The notes below the pieces were generated by a model that was not told where the DNA came from, searched no databases, and was given only the letters and a program-made list of their open reading frames with translations. From positions 186,001 through 250,000 of the forward strand of contig NZ_AKNV01000004.1 of the NCBI RefSeq assembly GCF_000274605.1: 64,000 bases of DNA, read 5' to 3'. This document shows positions 8,837 to 16,677 of the stretch, piece by piece. A program made the position numbers and the translations under genes. Position 1 is the first letter of the stretch. The number at the start of each line of letters is the position of its first letter. This DNA comes from Helicobacter pylori NQ4053 (GTDB lineage Bacteria; Campylobacterota; Campylobacteria; Campylobacterales; Helicobacteraceae).

Positions 8837-9976
8837 TTGAATAATTTAGACATTAAAACTTTAGGGCAGATTTTCACCCCTAAAAATATAGTGGATTTCA
8901 TGCTCACTCTCAAACACAATCAAGGGAGTGTTTTAGAGCCAAGCGCTGGCGATGGGAGTTTTTTAAAGCGCTTAAAAAAGGCTGTAGGGATTGAAATCGA
9001 TCCTAAAATCTGCCCTAAAAATGCCCTTTGCATGGACTTTTTTGACTACCCTTTAGAAAACCAATTTGACACCATTATCGGTAACCCGCCCTATGTCAAG
9101 CACAAGGATATTGCGCCAAGCACGAAAGAAAAACTCCATTACAGCCTTTTTGATGAAAGGAGTAATCTATACTTGTTTTTCATAGAAAAAGCGATCAAGC
9201 ATTTAAAGCCTAATGGCGAATTGATTTTCATCACCCCAAGGGATTTTTTAAAATCCACTTCCAGCGTGAAATTAAACGAATGGATTTACAAAGAAGGCAC
9301 GATAACGCATTTTTTTGAATTAGGCGATCAAAAGATTTTCCCAAACGCCATGCCTAATTGCGTGATTTTTCGTTTTTGTAAGGGTGATTTCAGTAGAATC
9401 GCCAACGATGGTTTGCAATTCGTGTGCAAAAAAGGCATTTTGTATTTCCTCAACCAATCTTACACGCAAAAGTTAAGCGAGGTTTTTAAGGTTAAGGTGG
9501 GGGCAGTGAGCGGGTGCGATAAGATTTTTAAAAATGAAACATACGGGAATTTAGAATTTGTCACCTCAATCACCAAAAGAACCAATGTTTTAGAAAAAAT
9601 GGTTTTTGTCAATAAGCCTAATGATTATTTACTCCAGCATAAAGACAGCTTGATGCAAAGAAAGATTAAAAAATTCAATGAAAGTAATTGGTTTGAATGG
9701 GGGAGGATGCATCACATATCCCCTAAAAAACGCATTTATGTCAACGCCAAAACGCGCCAAAAAAACCCCTTTTTCATCCACCAATGCCCTAATTATGACG
9801 GCTCTATTTTAGCGCTATTCCCTTATAACCAAAACTTAGATTTACAAAACCTCTGCGACAAACTCAACGCTATCAACTGGCAAGAATTAGGCTTTGTGTG
9901 CGATGGGCGTTTTTTGTTTTCGCAACGCTCTTTAGAAAACGCTCTTTTGCCTAAAGACTTTTTAAATCTAGGATAA
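8837..9976 (+). CDS. Type II DNA adenine N6-methyltransferase
   Basis: This is the modification partner of the upstream endonuclease. It carries the S-adenosylmethionine-binding motif as EPSAGDGSFLKRL (about residues 35-47) and the catalytic NPPY tetrad at residues 83-86, in the order motif I then IV seen in gamma-class N6-adenine methylases. There is no ATG: I chose the TTG at 8837 because GGAG lies six bases upstream; the in-frame TTG at 8825 would overlap that site. The C-terminal half (from about residue 215) is the probable target-recognition region. It ends four bases before the helicase gene. Confidence 0.88.
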   Translation: MNNLDIKTLGQIFTPKNIVDFMLTLKHNQGSVLEPSAGDGSFLKRLKKAVGIEIDPKICPKNALCMDFFDYPLENQFDTIIGNPPYVKHKDIAPSTKEKLHYSLFDERSNLYLFFIEKAIKHLKPNGELIFITPRDFLKSTSSVKLNEWIYKEGTITHFFELGDQKIFPNAMPNCVIFRFCKGDFSRIANDGLQFVCKKGILYFLNQSYTQKLSEVFKVKVGAVSGCDKIFKNETYGNLEFVTSITKRTNVLEKMVFVNKPNDYLLQHKDSLMQRKIKKFNESNWFEWGRMHHISPKKRIYVNAKTRQKNPFFIHQCPNYDGSILALFPYNQNLDLQNLCDKLNAINWQELGFVCDGRFLFSQRSLENALLPKDFLNLG

Positions 9977-9979
9977 AAC

Positions 9980-12007
9980 TTGTTAGAAACTTTGCAATTA
10001 AACCCTGAGCAACTAAAAGCGGCCAAGGCTTTACAAGGGCATAATTTAGTGATTGCAAGCGCTGGCACAGGAAAGACTTCTACGATTGTGGGGCGCATTT
10101 TATACCTGCTTGATAACGGCATCAAGCCTGAAGAAATCTTGCTTTTGACTTTCACCAATAAAGCGAGTAATGAAATGATTGCCAGGGTGGCTAAATATTT
10201 TAAATTAAGCTCCAAAATTGAAGCGGGTACTTTCCATGCGGTAGCGTATCGCTATTTAAAAGAGCATTACCCAAACTTAAGCCTGAAGCAACCTAAAGAA
10301 TTGAGAAAACTTTTAGAAAGCATTGTGGACACTAAAAACGCCATAGATGACGATAAAAAGCCCTACACTTCACAGCATCTCTACGCCCTCTATTCGCTTT
10401 ACACTAACGCTCTAAAACAAGAAGATTTTAGCGCTTGGCTTTCTCATAAAAGCCCTGAACACGCACCATACGCCGCCTTTTATGAAAACGTTTTAGACGA
10501 ATTTGAAAACACTAAAAAAAAGCATGATTATATTGACTATAACGACTTACTGCTATTATTTAAAAAAGCGATGCTAGAAAGACCTAGCCCTTATAAAGAA
10601 GTGCTTTGCGATGAGTTTCAAGACACTAACCCCCTACAAGAATCCATTTTAGACGCTATCAACCCTCCCAGTTTGTTTTGCGTGGGCGATTACGATCAGA
10701 GCATTTACGCTTTTAATGGGGCGGATATTTCTATCATTTCTAATTTCACTCAAAAATACAAAAACGCCCAGGTTTTCACGCTCACCAAAAACTACCGCTC
10801 TTCTAAAGAGATTTTAGATCTTGCTAATCAAGTGATACAACACAACGAGCGCATTTACCCTAAAAATTTAGAAGTGGTGAAATCAGGGAAATTCAATAAA
10901 CCCACGCTTTTAAATTACAACGACAATATCGCGCAATGCCAAGACATCGCCAAACGCATTGTCATGCGAAAAGATTTTAAAGAAGTGGCGGTGATTTTTA
11001 GGAATAACGCGAGCGCGGATCAATTAGAAGCCGCTTTAAGATCCCACAACGTGCCAAGCAAACGAAAAGGGAGCGCGAGCTTTTTTGAATCTAAAGAAGT
11101 GGCGTTAGCGTTAGATATTTGCATGCTGCTATTTAACCCTAAAGACATTATGGCAGCCATTCACATTTTAAGCTATATCAGCGATATTGGCTCTAACACC
11201 GCTAAAGACATTCATGAAGCCTTGATGCTTTTAGGCAATGGCGATCTCAAACTAGCCCTAACCCACCCAAGCAAAGAAGCCAAAATTTACACGAAGAAAA
11301 AAGAAATCACCTCCATGGGGCTTTTTGAAGAAATTTTTGCCCTAGAAAACAGCTCAAGGTTTAATAGCGTGATAGATAAGGCGTTTCATTCGCACCCGGT
11401 GTTGATGCACCCTAAAATCTCACTCAATGGGGCTAAAATGCTCAGCGATTTTTTCATTCTTTATATCAAAGCCCCTACCCATTCCCCTAGCGCTTTAATC
11501 AAACACATTCTAGAAAGCGCGTTTTTTCAAACCTTTAAAACACGCCTTTTAAAAGAGCGATCCAAAAATAAGGACGGCTCTTATAACGAATTTAAAAAAC
11601 TCCAAGCGCAAAAACGCTTCAATGAAAAAATGGACTTGCTGAGTTCTTTGGCGAAAAATTACCAAAATTTAGGGCGTTTTTTAAACGGCACTTTAATAGG
11701 ATCTAGTGAAGCCACGCAAGGCTGTGGCGTGAATCTGTTGAGCGTGCATGCTTCTAAAGGCTTAGAATTTAAAGATGTTTATATTATAGATTTAATGGAG
11801 GGCCGTTTCCCTAACCACAAACTCATGAATACCGGTGGAGGTATTGAAGAAGAGCGGCGGCTTTTTTATGTCGCTATCACAAGGGCTAAGGAAAATTTAT
11901 GGCTTTCTTATGCGAAAAACGAATTGAGAGAAAACGCCAAACCGAAAGAGCATAAGCCTTCGGTGTTTTTGTATGAAGCGGGACTTTTGAAACCTGATTC
12001 AAAATAA
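9980..12007 (+). CDS. rep: UvrD/Rep-family superfamily 1 DNA helicase
   Basis: The 675-residue protein has the complete helicase set: Walker A ASAGTGKT at residues 26-33, LLTFTNKAS (motif Ia), the DEFQDTNP motif II box, GDYDQSIYAFNGA, NYRSS (motif IV), VHASKGLEF (motif V) and VAITRAKE (motif VI). It unwinds duplex DNA 3' to 5' using ATP, in replication restart or repair. The start is a TTG at 9980 with AGGA upstream, only four bases after the methylase stop, so the three genes read as one unit. UvrD, PcrA and Rep cannot be told apart reliably from motifs alone; the symbol is a best guess. Confidence 0.88.
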   Translation: MLETLQLNPEQLKAAKALQGHNLVIASAGTGKTSTIVGRILYLLDNGIKPEEILLLTFTNKASNEMIARVAKYFKLSSKIEAGTFHAVAYRYLKEHYPNLSLKQPKELRKLLESIVDTKNAIDDDKKPYTSQHLYALYSLYTNALKQEDFSAWLSHKSPEHAPYAAFYENVLDEFENTKKKHDYIDYNDLLLLFKKAMLERPSPYKEVLCDEFQDTNPLQESILDAINPPSLFCVGDYDQSIYAFNGADISIISNFTQKYKNAQVFTLTKNYRSSKEILDLANQVIQHNERIYPKNLEVVKSGKFNKPTLLNYNDNIAQCQDIAKRIVMRKDFKEVAVIFRNNASADQLEAALRSHNVPSKRKGSASFFESKEVALALDICMLLFNPKDIMAAIHILSYISDIGSNTAKDIHEALMLLGNGDLKLALTHPSKEAKIYTKKKEITSMGLFEEIFALENSSRFNSVIDKAFHSHPVLMHPKISLNGAKMLSDFFILYIKAPTHSPSALIKHILESAFFQTFKTRLLKERSKNKDGSYNEFKKLQAQKRFNEKMDLLSSLAKNYQNLGRFLNGTLIGSSEATQGCGVNLLSVHASKGLEFKDVYIIDLMEGRFPNHKLMNTGGGIEEERRLFYVAITRAKENLWLSYAKNELRENAKPKEHKPSVFLYEAGLLKPDSK

Positions 12008-12063
12008 AATTGGTTTTTGTATTGTTTGTTTAAGCAAAAGATGATATGATTATAGCGGTAGTT

Positions 12064-12102
12064 AAGCCCCTAAGAGCTAGGAACTCTTAAGAGCTTGTTT
12101 TT
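12064..12102 (+). terminator. Rho-independent terminator after the helicase gene
   Basis: An outer stem AAGC/GCTT and an inner stem TAAGAG/CTCTTA around a 7-base loop are followed by GTTTTT. It lies 57 bases after the helicase stop and is oriented for plus-strand transcripts. On the minus strand the same hairpin would lie just after the stop codon of the first small peptide gene (12101-12160), so it may also shape the 3' end of that transcript. Confidence 0.55.
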
Positions 12103-12160
12103 AATAAAGTGGCAGTGTTAAGATAACCACTAAAACTATCGCTATAAAAATGAATTTCAT
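12101..12160 (-). CDS. Hydrophobic 19-residue peptide, candidate type I toxin (locus 1)
   Basis: The frame encodes MKFIFIAIVLVVILTLPLY. It is short, almost entirely hydrophobic and able to span a membrane once. It has an excellent ribosome binding site, AGGAGG, seven bases before the ATG. That site sits inside a hairpin (12161-12187). A minus-strand TATAAT at 12280-12285 would give a leader of about 110 bases. A second copy of the whole arrangement is at 12362-12418, and the two leaders share GGAGCA, a TCTAAT/GGGyGGT block and the hairpin. The design parallels the Aap/Iso type I toxin-antitoxin modules of this species, but the peptides are shorter and less basic than the AapA peptides I know, so the exact family is uncertain. 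Confidence 0.65.
   Translation of the reverse strand: MKFIFIAIVLVVILTLPLY
12105..12110 (+). promoter_or_regulatory. Weak candidate antisense promoter, locus 1
   Basis: TAAAGT on the plus strand overlaps the last codons of the peptide gene at 12101-12160, at the same place as the perfect TATAAT at locus 2. A transcript starting near 12117 would be complementary to the peptide coding region and the AGGAGG site. The match is only four of six bases, so the call leans on the parallel with locus 2. Confidence 0.35.
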
Positions 12161-12187
12161 GGTAGTGCCTCCTAACGGAGTGCCACC
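12161..12187 (-). promoter_or_regulatory. Hairpin enclosing the ribosome binding site, locus 1
   Basis: On the minus strand GGTGG pairs with CTACC and CTCC pairs with GGAG around a GTTA loop, with a small internal bulge. The GGAG strand is part of the AGGAGG ribosome binding site, so translation of the peptide would be blocked until the hairpin opens. Confidence 0.6.
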
Positions 12188-12279
12188 CACTGCAATCTCC
12201 CAACCCATTAGATCAGAAACCACTAATTGCTCCAAATTCGCTTAACACTAGAATTACTACCATGTCATATCATTTGAGT

Positions 12280-12285
12280 ATTATA
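12280..12285 (-). promoter_or_regulatory. -10 element for peptide gene 1
   Basis: A perfect TATAAT on the minus strand (ATTATA on plus) lies about 120 bases upstream of the ATG at 12160. No clear -35 is visible, as is common for the vegetative promoters of this species. Confidence 0.5.
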
Positions 12286-12361
12286 ATGGGATTTTTATGA
12301 GATGTAAGAAAAATACAAAAAAACGCTAGTAAGATTTTAAGCTTGTGCTAGAGCCAAAATT

Positions 12362-12418
12362 TTAGTATAATGGCGTTGCGAAGGCCATTAAAACTATGAT
12401 TACCAATAATAACTTCAT
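12362..12418 (-). CDS. Hydrophobic 18-residue peptide, candidate type I toxin (locus 2)
   Basis: The frame encodes MKLLLVIIVLMAFATPLY, a homologue of the peptide at 12101-12160 (shared MK start, IVL core and C-terminal PLY). AAGGAG lies ten bases before the ATG and is held in a GAAA-tetraloop hairpin (12423-12445). The codons for the C-terminal Leu-Tyr-stop read, on the opposite strand, as a perfect TATAAT (12366-12371), so an antisense RNA would start inside the gene and run across its start and ribosome binding site. That is the standard layout of a type I antitoxin. Expression and toxicity are not shown by sequence. Confidence 0.7.
   Translation of the reverse strand: MKLLLVIIVLMAFATPLY
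12366..12371 (+). promoter_or_regulatory. Antisense RNA (antitoxin-like) promoter, locus 2
   Basis: TTTTAGTATAATGG on the plus strand provides a perfect TATAAT -10 box. Transcription would begin near 12378 and produce an RNA complementary to nearly the whole peptide gene, its ATG at 12418 and its ribosome binding site at 12429-12434. The end of this RNA is not marked by a clear T-tailed hairpin. Confidence 0.55.
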
Positions 12419-12422
12419 AGTT

Positions 12423-12445
12423 GGTTATCTCCTTTCGGGGTAACC
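12423..12445 (-). promoter_or_regulatory. Hairpin enclosing the ribosome binding site, locus 2
   Basis: On the minus strand GGTTA pairs with TAACC, and CC pairs with GG closed by a GAAA tetraloop. The AAGGAG site lies in the 3' half of this stem-loop. The same stem, with a different sequence, encloses the site at locus 1, so the structure rather than the sequence appears to be kept. Confidence 0.6.
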
Positions 12446-12522
12446 GCCCACTATTAGACCCTAACATGCTCCAAATTTTCACAACAAAAGAGATAACTTA
12501 AAATGACTATTTGCGTTGGCGT

Positions 12523-12528
12523 GATTTT
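12523..12528 (-). promoter_or_regulatory. Candidate -10 element for peptide gene 2
   Basis: TAAAAT preceded by TG on the minus strand lies about 105 bases upstream of the ATG at 12418, close to the leader length predicted at locus 1. The match is five of six to TATAAT. Confidence 0.35.
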
Positions 12529-12606
12529 ACATTAAAAAGCCTAAAAATGCCAAAAAGCGTTTTTAAAACCCCAAAAATTTAAGGCTAATCCCCCTATGAA
12601 ATCCCG

Positions 12607-12619
12607 TTTTTTTTTTTTT
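12607..12619 (+). repeat. Homopolymeric T13 tract upstream of alpA
   Basis: Thirteen consecutive T residues lie 200 bases upstream of the alpA ATG in otherwise non-coding DNA between the peptide loci and alpA. Tracts of this length slip during replication in H. pylori, and promoter-proximal T tracts tune transcription of some other outer-membrane protein genes. No gene overlaps the tract. Confidence 0.85.
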
Positions 12620-12818
12620 GTAAAAAGCGCTCCAATTGTTGTAACTTTATTGCTTTATAAGGGGTCTTTAAGGGGATTTTTAAGGTTAGTTTAATTTTTC
12701 TTATGTGAAAATATCACAATTACATCTGACAATTTGTATTACTAAATATTATTTACTGATGTAACTTAAATCCCAAATTTAAACTCAATCAAGGAGCATC
12801 CCATTGATAAGGAAAATT

Positions 12819-14363
12819 ATGATAAAGAAGAATAGAACGCTGTTTCTTAGTCTAGCCCTTTGCGCTAGCATAAGTTATGCCGAAGATGATGGAGGGTTTT
12901 TCACCGTCGGTTATCAGCTCGGGCAAGTCATGCAAGATGTCCAAAACCCAGGCGGCGCTAAAAGAGACGAACTCGCAAGAGAGCTTAACGCTGATGTAAC
13001 GAACAACATTTTAAACAACAACACCGGAGGCAATGTCGCAGGGGCGTTGAGTAACGCTTTCTCCCAATACCTTTATTCGCTTTTAGGGGCGTATCCAGAG
13101 AAACTCAATGGTAACGATGTGTCTGCGAACGCTCTTTTAGGGGGTGCGGTAGGCAGTGGGACTTGCGCGGCTGCAGGGACGGCTGGTGGCAATTCTCTTA
13201 ACACTCAAAGCGCTTGCACCGCTGCGGGCTATTACTGGCTCCCTAGCCTTTCTGACAGGGTTTTAAGCACGATCGGTAGCCAGACTAACTACGGCACGAA
13301 CACCAATTTCCCCAACATGCAACAACAGCTCACCTACTTGAATGCGGCGAATGTGTTTTTTAATGCGATGAATAAAGCTTTAGAGAAAAATGGAACTAAT
13401 GGAACTAGTGGTGCGACTGGTCAAAATGGTCAAACTTACTCTACACAAGCTATTGCTTACCTTCAAGGCCAACAAAATATCTTAAATAACGCAGCGAACT
13501 TGCTCAAGCAAGATGAATTGCTCTTAGAAGCTTTCAACTCTGCCGTAGCCGCCAACATTGGGAATAAGGAATTCAATTCAGCCGTTTTTACAGGTTTGGT
13601 GCAAGGCATTATTGATCAATCCCAATCGGTTTATAACGAACTCAGTAAAAACCCCATTAGCGGGAGCGCGGTTAATAACGCTGGGATAAATAGCAACCAA
13701 GCTAACGCTGTGCAAGGGCGCGCTAATCAGCTCTCTAACGCTCTTTATAACGCGCAAGTAACTTTGGATAAAATCAATGCGCTCAACAATCAAGTTAGAA
13801 GCATGCCTTACTTGCCCCAATTCAGGGCCGGGAACAGCCGTTCAACGAATATTTTAAACGGGTTTTACACTAAAGTGGGCTATAAGCAATTCTTCGGGAA
13901 GAAAAGGAATATCGGTTTGCGCTATTATGGTTTCTTTTCTTATAACGGAGCGAGCGTGGGCTTTAGATCCACTCAAAATAGCGTAGGGTTATACACTTAT
14001 GGGGTGGGGACTGATGTGTTGTATAACATCTTTAGCCGCTCCTATCAAAACCGCTCTGTGGATATGGGCTTTTTTAGCGGTATCCAATTAGCCGGTGAGA
14101 CCGTCCAATCCACGCTCAGAGATGACCCCAATGTGAAATTGCATGGGAAAGTCAATAACACGCACTTCCAGTTTCTCTTTGACTTCGGTATGCGGATGAA
14201 CTTCGGTAAGTTGGACGGGAAATCCAACCGCCACAACCAGCACACGGTGGAATTTGGCGTAGTGGTGCCTACGATTTATAACACTTATTACAAATCAGCA
14301 GGGACTACCGTGAAGTATTTCCGTCCTTATAGCGTTTATTGGTCTTATGGGTATTCATTCTAA
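12819..14363 (+). CDS. alpA: Outer-membrane adhesin AlpA (HopC)
   Basis: AlpA is a Hop-family outer-membrane protein used for attachment to host laminin and gastric epithelium. From the ATG at 12819 the protein has 514 residues: a signal peptide (MIKKNRTLFLSLALCASISYA), the Hop motif EDDGGFFTVGYQLGQ, a variable surface region with CAAAGT and SACTAAGYYW cysteines, and a conserved C-terminal beta-barrel from about GFYTKVGYKQFFG to the final YGYSF. An in-frame TTG at 12804 also has AAGGAG upstream, so the start is not certain. alpB follows after 66 bases and is a paralogue. The frame is intact. Confidence 0.96.
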   Translation: MIKKNRTLFLSLALCASISYAEDDGGFFTVGYQLGQVMQDVQNPGGAKRDELARELNADVTNNILNNNTGGNVAGALSNAFSQYLYSLLGAYPEKLNGNDVSANALLGGAVGSGTCAAAGTAGGNSLNTQSACTAAGYYWLPSLSDRVLSTIGSQTNYGTNTNFPNMQQQLTYLNAANVFFNAMNKALEKNGTNGTSGATGQNGQTYSTQAIAYLQGQQNILNNAANLLKQDELLLEAFNSAVAANIGNKEFNSAVFTGLVQGIIDQSQSVYNELSKNPISGSAVNNAGINSNQANAVQGRANQLSNALYNAQVTLDKINALNNQVRSMPYLPQFRAGNSRSTNILNGFYTKVGYKQFFGKKRNIGLRYYGFFSYNGASVGFRSTQNSVGLYTYGVGTDVLYNIFSRSYQNRSVDMGFFSGIQLAGETVQSTLRDDPNVKLHGKVNNTHFQFLFDFGMRMNFGKLDGKSNRHNQHTVEFGVVVPTIYNTYYKSAGTTVKYFRPYSVYWSYGYSF

Positions 14364-14429
14364 GAAAGGGGGGAAGAGACAAACATGAAACAAAATTTAA
14401 AGCCATTCAAAATGATTAAGGAAAATTTA

Positions 14430-15968
14430 ATGACACAATCTCAAAAAGTAAGATTCTTAGCCCCTTTAAGCCTAGCGTTAAGCTTGAGCTTCAATCCAGT
14501 GGGCGCTGAAGAAGATGGGGGCTTTATGACCTTTGGGTATGAATTAGGTCAGGTGGTCCAACAAGTGAAAAACCCGGGTAAAATCAAAGCCGAAGAATTA
14601 GCCGGCTTGTTAAACTCTAATACGACAAACAACACCAATATCAATATTGCAGGCACAGGAGGCAATGTCGCCGGGACTTTAGGCAACCTCTTTATGAACC
14701 AATTAGGCAATTTGATTGATTTGTATCCTACTTTGAATACCTCTAAACTTTCTCAATGCGGTAGCACTAATAGCAGTAGTGACGCTACTGCTGCCGCTAC
14801 TACTAGCAATAGCCCTTGTTTCCAAGGCAACCTGGCTCTTTATAACGAAATGGTTAGCTCTATCAAAACTTTGAGTCAAGATCTCAAAAACAATATCTTT
14901 CAAGGCAACAACAACACCACGAGCCAAAACCTCTCCAACCAGCTCAGTGAGCTTAACACCGCTAGCGTTTATTTGACTTACATGAACTCATTCTTAAACG
15001 CCAACAACCAAGCGGGTGGGATTTTTCAAAACAACACTAATCAAGTTTATGGAAATGGGGTTACCGCCCAACAAATCGCTTATGTCCTAAAGCAAGCTTC
15101 AATCACTATGGGGCCAAGCGGTAATGGCGGGGCTGCCGGTGCGTTTTTGGATGCCGCTTTAGCGCAACATGTTTTCAACTCTGCTAACGCCGGGAACGAT
15201 TTGAGCGCTAAGGAATTCACTAGCTTGGTGCAAAATATCGTCGATACTTCTCAAAACGCTTTAACGCTAGCCAACAACGCTAACATCAGCAATTCAACAG
15301 GCTATCAAGTGAGCTATGGCGGGAATATTGATCAAGCGCGCTCTACCCAACTGTTAAACAACACCACAAACACTTTGGCTAAAGTTAGCGCTTTGAATAA
15401 CGAACTTAAAGCTAACCCATGGCTTGGGAATTTCGCTGCCGGTAACAGCTCTCAAGTGAATGCGTTTAACGGGTTTATCACTAAAATCGGTTACAAGCAA
15501 TTCTTTGGAGAAAACAAGAATGTGGGCTTACGCTACTACGGCTTCTTCAGCTATAACGGCGCGGGCGTGGGTAATGGCCCTACTTACAATCAAGTCAATC
15601 TGCTCACTTATGGGGTGGGGACTGATGTGCTTTACAATGTGTTTAGCCGCTCTTTTGGCAGTAGGAGTCTTAATGCGGGCTTCTTTGGGGGGATCCAACT
15701 CGCAGGGGATACTTACATCAGCACGCTAAGAAACAGCCCTCAGCTTGCGAGCAGACCTACAGCGACGAAATTCCAATTCTTGTTTGATGTGGGCTTACGC
15801 ATGAACTTTGGTATCTTGAAAAAAGACCTAAAAAGCCATAACCAGCATTCTATAGAAATCGGTGTGCAAATCCCTACGATTTACAACACTTATTATAAAG
15901 CTGGCGGTGCTGAAGTGAAATACTTCCGCCCTTATAGCGTGTATTGGGTCTATGGCTACGCTTTCTAA
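14430..15968 (+). CDS. alpB: Outer-membrane adhesin AlpB (HopB)
   Basis: AlpB is the paralogue and operon partner of AlpA and acts with it in adhesion. I use the ATG at 14430 (MTQSQKVRFLAPLSLALS), which has AAGGA seven bases upstream and starts directly at a good signal peptide ending PVGA; an in-frame ATG at 14385 would add 15 residues. Mature residues begin EEDGGFMTFGYELGQ. A Ser/Ala/Thr-rich insertion lies around SSDATAAATTSNS, flanked by cysteines. The C-terminal barrel from GFITKIGYKQFFG to VYGYAF closely matches AlpA. It is intact at 512 residues. A weak inverted repeat follows the stop. Confidence 0.96.
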   Translation: MTQSQKVRFLAPLSLALSLSFNPVGAEEDGGFMTFGYELGQVVQQVKNPGKIKAEELAGLLNSNTTNNTNINIAGTGGNVAGTLGNLFMNQLGNLIDLYPTLNTSKLSQCGSTNSSSDATAAATTSNSPCFQGNLALYNEMVSSIKTLSQDLKNNIFQGNNNTTSQNLSNQLSELNTASVYLTYMNSFLNANNQAGGIFQNNTNQVYGNGVTAQQIAYVLKQASITMGPSGNGGAAGAFLDAALAQHVFNSANAGNDLSAKEFTSLVQNIVDTSQNALTLANNANISNSTGYQVSYGGNIDQARSTQLLNNTTNTLAKVSALNNELKANPWLGNFAAGNSSQVNAFNGFITKIGYKQFFGENKNVGLRYYGFFSYNGAGVGNGPTYNQVNLLTYGVGTDVLYNVFSRSFGSRSLNAGFFGGIQLAGDTYISTLRNSPQLASRPTATKFQFLFDVGLRMNFGILKKDLKSHNQHSIEIGVQIPTIYNTYYKAGGAEVKYFRPYSVYWVYGYAF

Positions 15969-15988
15969 AAAAGCTCAAGGCCTTTTAT

Positions 15989-16460
15989 AGGCTTTGATTG
16001 AACCCTTTAACCCCCCACTTTAAAAACAAACCTAAAAATCCCTATCAAATGTTATCAAATAATGGGATTAACCCCCAAGAACGCTTAAAAAATTTACTTG
16101 TGCAAGCTCTTTTATTGTGTTTATTTTAAAATGCACCTTGGAGTGTTTTTAACTTTCTGCGATTAGGCTTTGAACGAACCCTTTAACCCCCACTTTAAAA
16201 ACAAACCCAAAACCCTTATCCAATAATCAAATATTGGAATTAACCCCTAAGAACGCTTAAAAATAAGAACGCTTTATTAAAAGCTAGCTCTCACAAAAAG
16301 CTCAACGCTCAAGGCTTATTGAGGTTTTAAAACGCTTGATTAAAAACTACCGCTTTAAAAAGCTTTGGAGCGCTTCAAAATTTTTATACTTAGAAAAACA
16401 ACCCAAAATATTTATCAAATGTTGTCAAATATTGAGATTAACCCCCAAGAACGCTTTAAT
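15989..16460. repeat. Three diverged intergenic repeat copies after alpB
   Basis: Copies end at about 16090, 16262 and 16455, each with GATTAACCCCCAAGAACGCTT or a close variant preceded by TATCAAATGTTATCAAAT or a variant. The first two also share AGGCTTTGA followed by AACCCTTTAACCCCCACTT. Offsets between the AACGCTT motifs are 172 and 198 bases. No open frame covers them, so they are non-coding direct repeats between alpB and hofG. Confidence 0.75.
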
Positions 16461-16473
16461 GGTGAAAGCGATC

Positions 16474-16645
16474 AAACGCTAAAGATATTTAGGATTTCTG
16501 TGGTTTAAAACTTTGTTTTATCGTTTTAAATTTTATGGTAAAACCCATTTTTTAAGGGGAACAACCCCCCAAAACTAAATCCCCCTAACCCAAGAAAACC
16601 GCTTTTAAAACCCCCAAGCAGAAATCCTAAACATCTTTAGTGTTT
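16474..16645. repeat. Long inverted repeat (27-base arms) with an alternative third arm
   Basis: Arm A (16474-16500, starts AAACGCTAAAGAT) is complementary at 25 of 27 positions to arm B (16619-16645), with a 118-base loop. The first part of arm A with two bases upstream (16470-16485, GATCAAACGCTAAAGA) is also perfectly complementary to a third arm at 16840-16855. A can therefore pair with either partner. It may be a structured RNA or a relic of inverted duplication. Confidence 0.65.
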
Positions 16646-16677
16646 GGGGTGAATGCCGCTAATTTGCAGTATAACAC

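Noticed and set aside
12150..12245. 31-codon plus-strand frame (MNFMVVPPNGVPPTAIS...)
   Set aside because: It is antisense to the leader and start of the first small peptide gene; the minus-strand peptide has a far better ribosome binding site and a homologue at locus 2.
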